Source: Bacteroidetes bacterium UBA1860 (GTDB lineage: Bacteria; Bacteroidota; Rhodothermia; Balneolales; Balneolaceae). From it: 10,873 bases of DNA. The notes under the pieces are model-generated. The model saw only the letters and a list, made by a program, of their open reading frames with translations, had not been told where the DNA came from and did no database searches. This document shows, one piece after another, positions 1 to 7,321 of the stretch. A program made the position numbers and the translations under genes. The stretch lies in NCBI GenBank assembly GCA_002338335.1, contig DDIC01000051.1:1-10873 (forward strand), written 5' to 3'. The stretch's first letter is position 1, and every line of letters starts with the position of its first letter.

Positions 1-212
1 CTGGAGCGATATGGCTGCCACGTCGAGCTTAATGAGGCTGTAAACGTGCAGAATAATGAGCTCCCAATCGCCCATGGAATGGGGTCTTGAACCCCCGCCT
101 CTTGGAAAAGAATAAAAAATGCAGGGGTAAATAGAATGCCCCCACCTATCCCAAAAAAACCGGCAGCAATACCCGCAAGAAGACCAAAAAGTGCTAATAT
201 CCCAATGTCCAA
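1..212 (-). CDS. TauE/SafE-family sulfite exporter-like membrane protein, N-terminal fragment
   Basis: About 70 residues are readable before the gene runs off the left edge of the window, so the C-terminal part is missing. The start is very hydrophobic and contains the glycine-rich pattern GLLAGIAAGFFGIGGG followed by ILFTPAFF, which is the hallmark first helix and loop of the TauE/SafE (formerly DUF81/UPF0721) family. Members are inner-membrane proteins of about 7-8 helices proposed to export sulfite, sulfoacetate or other organosulfur anions; the substrate cannot be told from this fragment. I chose TTG at 212-210 as the start because the frame is closed by a stop at 239-237 and there is no ATG or GTG between. 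The resulting N-terminus (a few residues, then the first helix) fits the family. No Shine-Dalgarno sequence is visible. The gene is divergent from mutS2 and shows no functional link to it. Confidence 0.8.
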   Translation of the reverse strand, partial: MDIGILALFGLLAGIAAGFFGIGGGILFTPAFFILFQEAGVQDPIPWAIGSSLFCTFTASLSSTWQPYRS

Positions 213-346
213 AGCCCGACGGTTTAAAGGGGTGCGTTACCGGAATGAATGTCAGACTGAACTTACTTGGTTATCCTGAACGTTGCAATGAAGAAAAGAA
301 CAGACAGAAAGACTACCAACGCATGCCTTTACCATGCCAATGAACT
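213..346. other. Divergent intergenic region between the TauE-like gene and mutS2
   Basis: This 134-base stretch must contain the promoters for both divergent genes. I see no long open frame, no strong hairpin with a T-run and no confident -10/-35 or Bacteroidota TTTG/TAnnTTTG promoter match. A nine-codon out-of-frame ATG frame (334-363) overlaps the mutS2 start, but nothing suggests that it is a real leader peptide. Confidence 0.5.
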
Positions 347-2641
347 ATGCAATTAACCTCTGACGTACGAGAGAAGATTGGGTTTGAAACCATTCGAACC
401 GAGACGGAGCAGTATCTATACACACCAACGGGGCGTCAGTGGATTCGTACGTTGCAGCCATTGTCTTTGGATAGTGCGCTAGACGAGCGGCGTAGACAAA
501 TGGGAGAACTTTTGTGGTTGTCTTCTACTGGACAGTCCTTGCCATTCTCTCGATTAGAAGATGTTCAAGAGGCGCTACAACGTGCTTCCATCCAAGGAGC
601 CATGCTTTCTGCAATCCAATGCTATCAGATTCGGGACCATGTCGTGGTAGCTCGCAAAATTCGATCTAAACTGCTTTCGAATCGGGAACAACTGGCAACA
701 TTCATGCCCATTTTGAGAGGGTTACATGAGCTTAAAGAGGTAGAGGCCTCTATCAATGGGGTGATAAACGAGCGGGCAGAGGTCAAAAATGACGCAAGTA
801 AAGAGCTTCGAGTCATTCGGTCTGATCTTCAAAAAACCAAGCAAAAAATCAGGAGCGTTGTCGATCGAATGTTAAAGCGTCTTCGGTCCAAAGGGATGGC
901 TCCAGAGGAAGGGGCTACGCTTCGAGAGGGCAGGCTCGTGATTCCGATTTATTCTGAGCACAAACGACAAGTCGATGGACTTTTGCAGGATATTTCTGGG
1001 TCGGGGAAAACGAGTTATGTCGAACCAAAGGAAGTTGTCGATCTAAATAATGAGATTCGTCTACTAGAAATTCAAGAAACACGAGAAGTTGAGCGCATTC
1101 TTAAAGAATTAACCTCAAAAATCGGCCAATACGGACATGAGTTAGAGACAAATGAAGCCACGCTTGGATTTCTGGATGGACTACAAGCCATGCTGGCGTT
1201 GAGTCGACGTTGGGATGGTGTGATCCCTGCCCTTTCGCCAGACGAGATTCTTCGCTTAAAAAAAGCCACGAATCCAACGCTGCTGCTTGCCAAGGAATCG
1301 AGTCAACAGGAGTTGACAGTAGTACCCCTGCACCTCGAATTAGACCCCTCGGAACGGGCCTTGGTCATCACAGGTCCCAATGCAGGAGGGAAATCTGTCG
1401 CTATGAAAACGGTTGGATTGCTATGCGTCATGCATCAATCGGGATACGCACTACCTTTGGACCCTGACTCAACCCTGCCAAAGCTCCAGCAGCTGTATGT
1501 GGATATTGGGGATGAGCAATCCATCGAGAATGATCTTAGCACCTTTAGCTCAAGGCTTAAATGGATGAAAGAGACCTTAGAGTCACCCATGAAGGGGTCT
1601 CTTGTGCTAATCGATGAGGCAGGTACAGGGACCGATCCAGAAGAAGGCGGTGCCCTTTTTCAAGCCTTTATAGAAGCGTGTCTAGAGCGGGGTGCTCGGG
1701 TGATCACGACCACACATCATGGGTCATTAAAACTCTTTGCTCACGACACGAAAGGAGTCGTCAACGGAGCCATGGAGTTTAATCAAGAGACTCTTTCCCC
1801 AACCTATACATTCCACAAAAATACTCCCGGCAGTAGTTATGCATTCGAAATCGCGTCACGAATGGGGGTGCCACCTTCGGTCACAAAACGAGCGCGAACC
1901 CTTCTTGGCACCCAAACCAGTGAATTATCCTCACTACTCCAGGAGCTAGAGAAGAAACTGCATGAGACCCAGCAGTTGAAGAAAAAACTTGAGAAGCGTC
2001 AACAGGCACTGGATGAAATCGAAGCCAAGAGGGCGGCGAAACGTGGCAAAGGCCGTGCCTCCCAAGACGATGATACAGTACCCATTGCCCCTAAGAAAGG
2101 GACAGGAAAAACACCCAATGGAAACAAAAAGAGTGCCTCAACTCTTCAGAAAGAGGACCTTCCACCTATCGGGACAGAGGTCCGCTTGGTGGGTTCTCAA
2201 ACACCAGGAATATTGGTGGATGTTACAGATCGGTATGCTATCGTTGAGATGAATGGCCTTCAAATTAAAAGTCAATTTGATCGACTTCGATTGCCCAAAA
2301 ACAGGAAAAAAGGGGTCACAAAAAAAGCATCCAAAGGTTCCATGAAGCGGATGACGCTAGCCTCATCAGCAAAAGGGACTCAATCAGGATCATTTGAAGT
2401 GAAAACCGAGCTCGATATTCGAGGTAAACGGGCCACCACAGCCGAAGCTGAGATCACGCAATACATTGACAAAGCCATTGCCAAAGGGCTTCCACGGGTT
2501 GATATTATCCATGGTAAAGGGACAGGGGTGTTGATGGGTTGTGTAAAAGACACCCTTGCCAAGCGAACAGATATCCAATCCTTTCGTGTCGCCCCTTACG
2601 ATGAGGGTGGACCGGGCAAGACCATTGTGCAGCTTTCCTAG
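347..2641 (+). CDS. mutS2: MutS2: Smr-domain MutS-family ATPase
   Basis: The 764-residue product has the usual MutS2 length and order: an N-terminal MutS core/clamp region (about 1-320) without the mismatch-reading domain of MutS1, then the ABC-type ATPase with Walker A GPNAGGKS (343-350), Walker B LVLIDEAGTGTDPEEG (419-434) and the switch region TTTHHGSLK (about 454-462). A charged helical, probably coiled-coil segment follows (about 525-565), then a Lys-rich linker, a KOW-like region (about 605-650) and a C-terminal Smr domain (about 684-764) with LDIRG (689-693) and HGKGTG (722-727). The family is known to suppress homologous recombination in some species and to split collided ribosomes in Bacillus; the Smr domain can be a nuclease. 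Which role dominates here is not visible. ATG at 347 is the first start after an in-frame stop at 341-343; no Shine-Dalgarno is seen. The gene stands alone and converges on the minus-strand genes. Confidence 0.96.
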   Translation: MQLTSDVREKIGFETIRTETEQYLYTPTGRQWIRTLQPLSLDSALDERRRQMGELLWLSSTGQSLPFSRLEDVQEALQRASIQGAMLSAIQCYQIRDHVVVARKIRSKLLSNREQLATFMPILRGLHELKEVEASINGVINERAEVKNDASKELRVIRSDLQKTKQKIRSVVDRMLKRLRSKGMAPEEGATLREGRLVIPIYSEHKRQVDGLLQDISGSGKTSYVEPKEVVDLNNEIRLLEIQETREVERILKELTSKIGQYGHELETNEATLGFLDGLQAMLALSRRWDGVIPALSPDEILRLKKATNPTLLLAKESSQQELTVVPLHLELDPSERALVITGPNAGGKSVAMKTVGLLCVMHQSGYALPLDPDSTLPKLQQLYVDIGDEQSIENDLSTFSSRLKWMKETLESPMKGSLVLIDEAGTGTDPEEGGALFQAFIEACLERGARVITTTHHGSLKLFAHDTKGVVNGAMEFNQETLSPTYTFHKNTPGSSYAFEIASRMGVPPSVTKRARTLLGTQTSELSSLLQELEKKLHETQQLKKKLEKRQQALDEIEAKRAAKRGKGRASQDDDTVPIAPKKGTGKTPNGNKKSASTLQKEDLPPIGTEVRLVGSQTPGILVDVTDRYAIVEMNGLQIKSQFDRLRLPKNRKKGVTKKASKGSMKRMTLASSAKGTQSGSFEVKTELDIRGKRATTAEAEITQYIDKAIAKGLPRVDIIHGKGTGVLMGCVKDTLAKRTDIQSFRVAPYDEGGPGKTIVQLS

Positions 2642-2655
2642 TGAGAGGCTTTCCT

Positions 2656-2695
2656 AAGGCACGGCGGTTAAGGCATGGCAGTTATGCCACGGAGG
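2656..2695. repeat. Short imperfect tandem repeat with small hairpin in the convergent gap
   Basis: Two 14-base units, AAGGCACGGCGGTT (2656-2669) and AAGGCATGGCAGTT (2670-2683), differ at two positions. A weaker third copy may follow (2684-2697, about 10 of 14 matching, running into the last codon of the AhpD-like gene). The second unit also forms a small inverted repeat, TGGCA-GTTA-TGCCA (2676-2689). It lies between the ends of mutS2 and the AhpD-like gene, where a bidirectional terminator would be expected. The stem is only 5 bp and there is no T-run, so a terminator role is unproven. Confidence 0.4.
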
Positions 2696-3061
2696 CTACA
2701 GCTCCCCTTCCTCTTCTAAAAACTCCAGGGTCTCTACCGCATGGCGAAAGTGTGGAATCACAATACTTCCCCCTACGATGAGCGCAACATTGAGTGCGTC
2801 AACAATTTCCTCTTTTGTAGAGCCCGCTTTTGCACATTGCTCAAGGTGGTAATCAATACAGTCATTGCATCTGAGCACAGCAGACGCGACCAATCCCAAA
2901 AGCTCTTTCGTTTGGGAGGAGAGGGCACCATCTTTATACGTTGTGGTATCTAAATTAAAGAACCTCTTCACCCCAAGATGATCAAGCGACATCACTTTTT
3001 CGTTTTGGGCAGCACGTTTGGCTCTAAATTGCTCTAGTCTAGATGTTTTTTCTGGGCTCAT
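2696..3061 (-). CDS. AhpD-like / carboxymuconolactone decarboxylase-family protein
   Basis: This 121-residue protein has the AhpD-type active-site layout: Glu53 in KELLGLVAS, then CNDC (65-68) and His72 in IDYH. In characterised AhpD proteins the two cysteines and the histidine form the redox-active peroxidase or disulfide-reductase centre; other CMD-family members act on muconolactone. The retained CxxC-plus-His favours a redox or peroxide-related role over ring-compound catabolism, which is an inference. The block VKRFFNLDT...YKDGAL near the N-terminus and GGSIVIPHFRHAVE near the end are typical of a small Bacteroidota/Chlorobi subgroup. No signal peptide is seen, so it should be cytoplasmic. 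The start lies 6 bases after the stop of the exported thioredoxin-like gene, so the two are very likely co-transcribed, although the partners would act in different compartments. Confidence 0.88.
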   Translation of the reverse strand: MSPEKTSRLEQFRAKRAAQNEKVMSLDHLGVKRFFNLDTTTYKDGALSSQTKELLGLVASAVLRCNDCIDYHLEQCAKAGSTKEEIVDALNVALIVGGSIVIPHFRHAVETLEFLEEEGEL

Positions 3062-3067
3062 ACCACT

Positions 3068-3673
3068 TTATGGTTTTTCTTCGGTTTGAGGAATCACCGT
3101 AGGCTCAAAGGCATCAAACGATGTGGTTTGGTAGGCACCGGCGCCTATAAATTCAAGAAGCTTGGCCATCACATCCACGGGTAACAACCCGGGCTGATGA
3201 GCCAAAACATTACCCTCAGCGGTCATAAAATAAACCGTTGGAAGTGATTGATTTTGCAACGCTGCAGCAAACTCTTCTTCAGTAAAAGTTTGGTCAAAAT
3301 ATTGTACCTGCTCTTTGCTATCTGTGTCGATACGCACAGTCTCAAAGTGATCGGACAGTAACCCTTGAATATCGGAGCGAGGAAGAATCTCTGTGTTCAT
3401 TCGACCACAATATGGGCACCACGTCGCGTGGACATAGATAAACACTAAGCGATCTTCGGAAGCATTCTCCAAAGCTTCATCCAAGGGGACCCAATTCATG
3501 TCATCCCACGACGCCCCATCCTCGATGGCGTCTGACCCCAGCGTCGTGCTTGTCTCCAATGCCTGAGCGTGGGCGCCTAGACTCAGAACGAACATCACGC
3601 AGGAAAATGCCAACGTCCTTCGTAGAAGACGGGCGGATTGGAGTTTATGTATTCTTAAGATCATCTCTATCAT
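3068..3673 (-). CDS. Exported thioredoxin-fold protein with CPYC active site
   Basis: The 201-residue product begins with a signal peptide: basic residues (RLLRR, 15-19), a hydrophobic core (LAFSCVMFVLSLG) and a plausible signal peptidase I site after AHA (34-36). The mature part is a thioredoxin-like domain (about 60-180) with FIYVHATWCPYC, the redox pair being Cys86 and Cys89, and a cis-proline in SLPTVYF (Pro145). The form VPLDEALENASEDR before the domain resembles the Thioredoxin_7/DUF255-like group that reduces or isomerises disulfides in the periplasm. A specific substrate cannot be assigned. ATG at 3673 was taken as the start; Met4 (3664) is an equally workable start. The gene follows the phosphatase after a 119-base gap and runs into the AhpD-like gene with 6 bases between, so it likely begins its own transcription unit. 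Confidence 0.85.
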   Translation of the reverse strand: MIEMILRIHKLQSARLLRRTLAFSCVMFVLSLGAHAQALETSTTLGSDAIEDGASWDDMNWVPLDEALENASEDRLVFIYVHATWCPYCGRMNTEILPRSDIQGLLSDHFETVRIDTDSKEQVQYFDQTFTEEEFAAALQNQSLPTVYFMTAEGNVLAHQPGLLPVDVMAKLLEFIGAGAYQTTSFDAFEPTVIPQTEEKP

Positions 3674-3691
3674 GGGTCATCGAATGAGAAA

Positions 3692-3718
3692 TAAATATAT
3701 AGCTGGTGTTGTCATCAA
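3692..3718 (-). promoter_or_regulatory. Possible promoter for the thioredoxin-like/AhpD-like pair
   Basis: The 119-base gap upstream of the thioredoxin-like gene is the largest break within the minus-strand series. On the minus strand it contains a TTG (3718-3716) and, 16 bases further on, the AT-rich element TATATTTA (3699-3692), which resembles the Bacteroidota TAnnTTTG -7 box. The spacing is shorter than ideal and the match is imperfect, so this is a weak candidate based on position and composition. Confidence 0.25.
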
Positions 3719-3792
3719 GATTCGTGCCACACATTTACCTTGCTTAAAGGATAACGAAATTCATACTTCTTCCATTGCATCACGGCAAACCA

Positions 3793-6276
3793 TCAAGCAC
3801 TACTACTTGAAGGAAGCGCTTTAGGGTCGATCTCACCCTGACCGCTTCGATATCTCCCTGGGATCTCAACCACAAGTAAAGTCATGTCATCCAACGGTTT
3901 GGAATGGCGATCAAGTTCTTCAATCGCCTCAAACAGCCTTGCAACCACCTCTTTGGTCTCGACCTCCGCATACTGCTCAATCATTCGTTTAAGTCGCACC
4001 TCACCATACTCCACACCATGTCGATCTCTTGCTTCTGTCAATCCATCTGTAAACAAGAAGAGTCGGTCTCCAGGTTGAAGCGAGACCTCCAGTTCCTCAA
4101 GCCAGTTGGACGCCTCATCTAAGTCTGTCATACCAATCGCCACGCCGTCGGGCAAATACTCCTCTACCGCTCCTGTTTGAGCCCTTTGGACCCACAATGG
4201 ATGATGCCCTGCTCTGGTAAAGCGAAACGTCTGTTGTTTTGTATCAAGTACCCCGTACAGCAGCGTCATAAACATCTTCACCGGAGCATTTTCCCGAAAA
4301 TGGGCATTAGCCCTCTTCACGACCCCAACCGTTGAGATTTCGGATCGCGCCAGTGCATGTAGGATTCCTTTGATAAACGTCATAAAAAACGCGGCTTGAA
4401 TCCCTTTTCCACTCACATCGCCAATGACCAATCCAAGCTTCTCATCGTCAATGCGTATCACATCATAATAATCTCCCCCAGTTTCACTCGCTGGAGTACA
4501 TCGAGCCACAATCGTTGTTCCTAGCGCATCCGGAATTTGAGTCGGCAGGAACGACTCTTGTACCTCCTGAGCAATGGATAATTCTTTGGACATTCTCTCC
4601 TGCTGAGCCAATTCCTCCATATAATCTGGCACATATCGCTCAATCATATTAGGATCTTGCCCAAAGGTCATTGCTGATAATCCTACCGTTAGACTCACGA
4701 TAATCAGACCTAAAAACGTATAAAAGAGCCACATCTCCTCCATACCACCGATACCAAACGATTCTAAGGCATGCACACCCATCAAGAACAAGATTTGCAC
4801 AGCAAGTGCATGCAAAAAATCGAACCGAATATAGGTCGCCGTCACACCCAGTCCAACCAATGTGCTCAAAACGATTTCAATCCATAATGGGCCGATATCC
4901 ATTTGAGCCAAACCCATAACTCCATAAATCAAGGAGACGAGAAACGCCGTAGCCCATTTCCATGGCATCCACTTTGACAACGATTGAAATGCATTGAGGT
5001 ATAATGCTTGTGTCCCAATCAATGCAAAAAGGCCCAATTCCAGACTGAAGAAGAGATAATGAAAGGTGTATTGATCAGAGAACACCATGTCTGGAAGTCC
5101 AATCGCTCGACCTGTATTGAGGCTAAGCAAGAAGGTTACACCCCCCAATAAAATGCCGGCAATGAGCACGGAACGGACCAACATTTGCCCAACCAAAGGA
5201 TTAAAGAAACGACCTGTCCGTAGACTATCCAAGGTTTGAAGTTTTGAACTCATCGTGGAACGTGTGACAGACTCGCCCACACCAGAAACCAAAAAGAAAA
5301 TTACCGATACAATGGCCGTCTGAGCCCCCCATACAACCACAAAGAGAGCCCATTCAATCAAGGAGGGTTCAAATTCACCCGCTACGACGGATGCGTACGT
5401 TGTCGAAAATTGGATTAATGGGAACAATAGCGCAATGATTGACGCATATATAATAGAGGACTGGATATCGATTGTACGGGCACGGATTAACGTGTAGAGC
5501 CTGTAGAGCAGCCAAACGGCAAAGCCAACAATGAGTAATCCCCTCAGGACAACCTCAATAAAATCCTCAGAAACCCCTCCCTCTGCTAATTGAATCGACA
5601 CACTTGGCTCAAGGGCAACAACCTCACCTGATGCGGTGACATCCAGTCGTAATGTCTGCTCCACACCGGGGTAGGTTGAGTCACTGCTAAAGGTTAATGA
5701 CGCCACCGTTTCTTGATCGTATGCCACCGAGTTAAACGACGTCAGTGCATAGTCGGTCGTCGACCATACGGTAGAATTGAGGAAGTCTCTGGCTTGTTGC
5801 TCAGCTTCGGATGTCACGAGCTGGCCAAAAGTGTCTAATGACTCAACGCGCCTCTCCGGCAACCACCGACCTGGATTTCGAAACGCTACGAGTTGACCAT
5901 CTTGGGTAAACTCAAAAATGAGTGTTGTGGACCTTGATGAACCATCGCCTCCAAATAATGACGGTCGTTGCTCTCCCTCAACATCCATGTACTGTTCCCA
6001 GTATGCAAATGGATTGGGGTGCTCTTCCCCACTTCGCTGAATAGCTTTCACCAAATCTGAACGAAATCGCAGCCTAGATGTACCCGATTTCTCGAGCTGA
6101 TTAAAGCCTAAATTTTGTGTCCAATAATCAAGAGTACGTTCTCTACGCTCATTGGATGCTGGTTTTTCAACAAATCCAGTAGGATGAATCAAGGGAAAAA
6201 GCCATACTGCACCTACATAGCCGGCTGCAGCAAGCACAATCAACAAAATCCATCCCCGTAACCCGTGAGCGTTCAT
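3793..6276 (-). CDS. Membrane-anchored PP2C/SpoIIE-family serine/threonine phosphatase
   Basis: The 827-residue product starts with a membrane helix (about 8-30), followed by a roughly 210-residue soluble region that should be periplasmic (31-242) and then about nine further hydrophobic segments (about 243-537). A short linker helix (SKELSIAQEVQESFLP, 563-578) leads into an RsbU/SpoIIE-type PP2C domain (about 585-805). Metal-binding motifs are intact: ETGGDYYD (598-605), GDVSGKGI (619-626), FTDGLTEA (742-749) and DDMTL (796-800). Known relatives dephosphorylate anti-anti-sigma factors in partner-switching pathways, often responding to a sensor at their N-terminus. No anti-sigma kinase or STAS-domain protein is present nearby, so the target is unknown. 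The linker helix before the domain is typical for this group and may relay the signal. The start lies 13 bases after the rluB-type stop, with no Shine-Dalgarno, so expression is probably coupled to the upstream operon. Confidence 0.9.
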   Translation of the reverse strand: MNAHGLRGWILLIVLAAAGYVGAVWLFPLIHPTGFVEKPASNERRERTLDYWTQNLGFNQLEKSGTSRLRFRSDLVKAIQRSGEEHPNPFAYWEQYMDVEGEQRPSLFGGDGSSRSTTLIFEFTQDGQLVAFRNPGRWLPERRVESLDTFGQLVTSEAEQQARDFLNSTVWSTTDYALTSFNSVAYDQETVASLTFSSDSTYPGVEQTLRLDVTASGEVVALEPSVSIQLAEGGVSEDFIEVVLRGLLIVGFAVWLLYRLYTLIRARTIDIQSSIIYASIIALLFPLIQFSTTYASVVAGEFEPSLIEWALFVVVWGAQTAIVSVIFFLVSGVGESVTRSTMSSKLQTLDSLRTGRFFNPLVGQMLVRSVLIAGILLGGVTFLLSLNTGRAIGLPDMVFSDQYTFHYLFFSLELGLFALIGTQALYLNAFQSLSKWMPWKWATAFLVSLIYGVMGLAQMDIGPLWIEIVLSTLVGLGVTATYIRFDFLHALAVQILFLMGVHALESFGIGGMEEMWLFYTFLGLIIVSLTVGLSAMTFGQDPNMIERYVPDYMEELAQQERMSKELSIAQEVQESFLPTQIPDALGTTIVARCTPASETGGDYYDVIRIDDEKLGLVIGDVSGKGIQAAFFMTFIKGILHALARSEISTVGVVKRANAHFRENAPVKMFMTLLYGVLDTKQQTFRFTRAGHHPLWVQRAQTGAVEEYLPDGVAIGMTDLDEASNWLEELEVSLQPGDRLFLFTDGLTEARDRHGVEYGEVRLKRMIEQYAEVETKEVVARLFEAIEELDRHSKPLDDMTLLVVEIPGRYRSGQGEIDPKALPSSSSA

Positions 6277-6289
6277 CGCACGTGAGTCT

Positions 6290-7321
6290 TTATTCCCCTT
6301 TTAATGAGAGCCCTACCAATCGTTTCAACTCGTCAATCTCTCTGGGTTTTAAATAACGCCAACGACCAACACGGATGTCACGATCGGTGAGTCCTGCATA
6401 CACTGTACGCTTTAAACGTATCACTTCTGTGCCAAAGTATGCAATCATCCTACGAATGAGGTGGTTACGCCCTTCTTCTACCATTAGGGTTAATTTGGTA
6501 GGGTCTGTGGAACTTCGTTTTACGGAGACTGCTTTGGCGGTTCCATCCTCAAGAGGAACACCCATTTTCATTTGAGCTAACGCTTCTTCTGAAAGTGGGT
6601 CTCGACTTGTTGCCACATAGGTTTTTTTCACTTTGTATGATGGGTGCATTAAGCGGTGGGCTAGTTCGCCATCATTCGTTAATACGAGCAATCCCGTGGT
6701 ATTTCTGTCGAGGCGACCCACAGGATACACCCGGTACCCTGTCGCATCTTCAATAGCATCCATGACCGTTTTTCGACCCTTCTCATCACTGGTCGTGGAG
6801 ATGGTATCGGTTCCTTTATTAAGCAGGATATACACATGGGGCTCGAGCTTTAGCGGTTGATCTTTGACCACCACTTGATCTTTGAGCGTAACCTTGATAC
6901 CCATTTCAGTGACAACGTTTCCGTTGACTTTTACCTGTCTAGAAGAAATCAGTGCATCTGCCTCGCGACGTGAACAAAATCCCGCATGAGCAATAAATTT
7001 GTTGAGACGGAACGGTTTTTGGGGTTCATCGAGACGTTGTTGGGACTCTTTTGAGACATTACGGGGTGAGTCTATTTTGCGTCCTTTGAATAGCTTAGAG
7101 CCTCGAAAGGGTTTCGAGCTAAGCGCACCACGCTTGGGGCGGTCATCACGCTTGGGGCGATCATCACGTTTGGGTCGGTCATCGCGCTTGGGGCGGTCAT
7201 TGCGCTTGGGGCGGTCATCGCGCTTGGGGCGATCATCGCGCTTGGGGCGGTCACTCGTAGAACTTGGTCGGGATGACGGCGTATTATTCTTGCGGGGTCT
7301 GCGATTCATCGGCCTCTTCAT
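6290..7321 (-). CDS. rluB: RluB/RsuA-family 23S rRNA pseudouridine synthase with long basic N-terminal extension
   Basis: From ATG 7321 the product has 343 residues. The first about 100 are a low-complexity Arg/Lys/Asp/Pro tail with six-residue DRPKRD repeats (about 24-64). Then come an S4 RNA-binding domain (about 104-150, FRLNKFIAHAGFCSRREAD) and the pseudouridine synthase domain with catalytic Asp205 in VGRLDRNTTGLLVLTNDGEL. EEGRNHLIRRM (about 282-292) is the usual late motif of the RsuA/RluB/RluE/RluF group. RluB in E. coli makes pseudouridine at 23S position 2605; I infer the same role because of the family and the extended basic tail often seen in Bacteroidota RluB. The frame stays open upstream to 7435 but that stretch lies inside scpB. 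Starts at 7321 or 7309 (AAGAGG just upstream) overlap the scpB end by 38 or 26 bases and are more credible. Confidence 0.88.
   Translation of the reverse strand: MKRPMNRRPRKNNTPSSRPSSTSDRPKRDDRPKRDDRPKRNDRPKRDDRPKRDDRPKRDDRPKRGALSSKPFRGSKLFKGRKIDSPRNVSKESQQRLDEPQKPFRLNKFIAHAGFCSRREADALISSRQVKVNGNVVTEMGIKVTLKDQVVVKDQPLKLEPHVYILLNKGTDTISTTSDEKGRKTVMDAIEDATGYRVYPVGRLDRNTTGLLVLTNDGELAHRLMHPSYKVKKTYVATSRDPLSEEALAQMKMGVPLEDGTAKAVSVKRSSTDPTKLTLMVEEGRNHLIRRMIAYFGTEVIRLKRTVYAGLTDRDIRVGRWRYLKPREIDELKRLVGLSLKGE
7133..7253 (-). repeat. 18-bp in-frame tandem repeat coding DRPKRD hexapeptides
   Basis: Six full units and one partial unit of an 18-base sequence (plus-strand form CTTGGGGCGGTCATCACG) run head to tail from 7133 to about 7253 within the N-terminal part of the rluB-type gene. 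Units differ from each other by one to three bases, mostly synonymous, with one Asp-to-Asn change. Because the period is a multiple of three, every frame through the repeat tends to stay open, giving repetitive false frames on both strands. Copy number may vary between strains through replication slippage without breaking the reading frame. Confidence 0.95.

Noticed and set aside
334..363. Nine-codon leader peptide overlapping the mutS2 start
   Set aside because: It is very short, has no ribosome binding signal and shows no attenuator-like structure; it is expected by chance.
2676..2689. TGGCA/TGCCA hairpin as an intrinsic terminator
   Set aside because: The stem is only 5 bp and no T-run follows on either strand, so it is listed only as part of the repeat.
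7133..7253. CRISPR-like array
   Set aside because: The 18-base units are directly adjacent with no spacers and lie in frame in a coding gene.
7072..7254. Minus-strand 60-codon frame with MTAPSAM repeats
   Set aside because: It is an out-of-frame reading of the same tandem array inside the rluB-type gene, with no family similarity.
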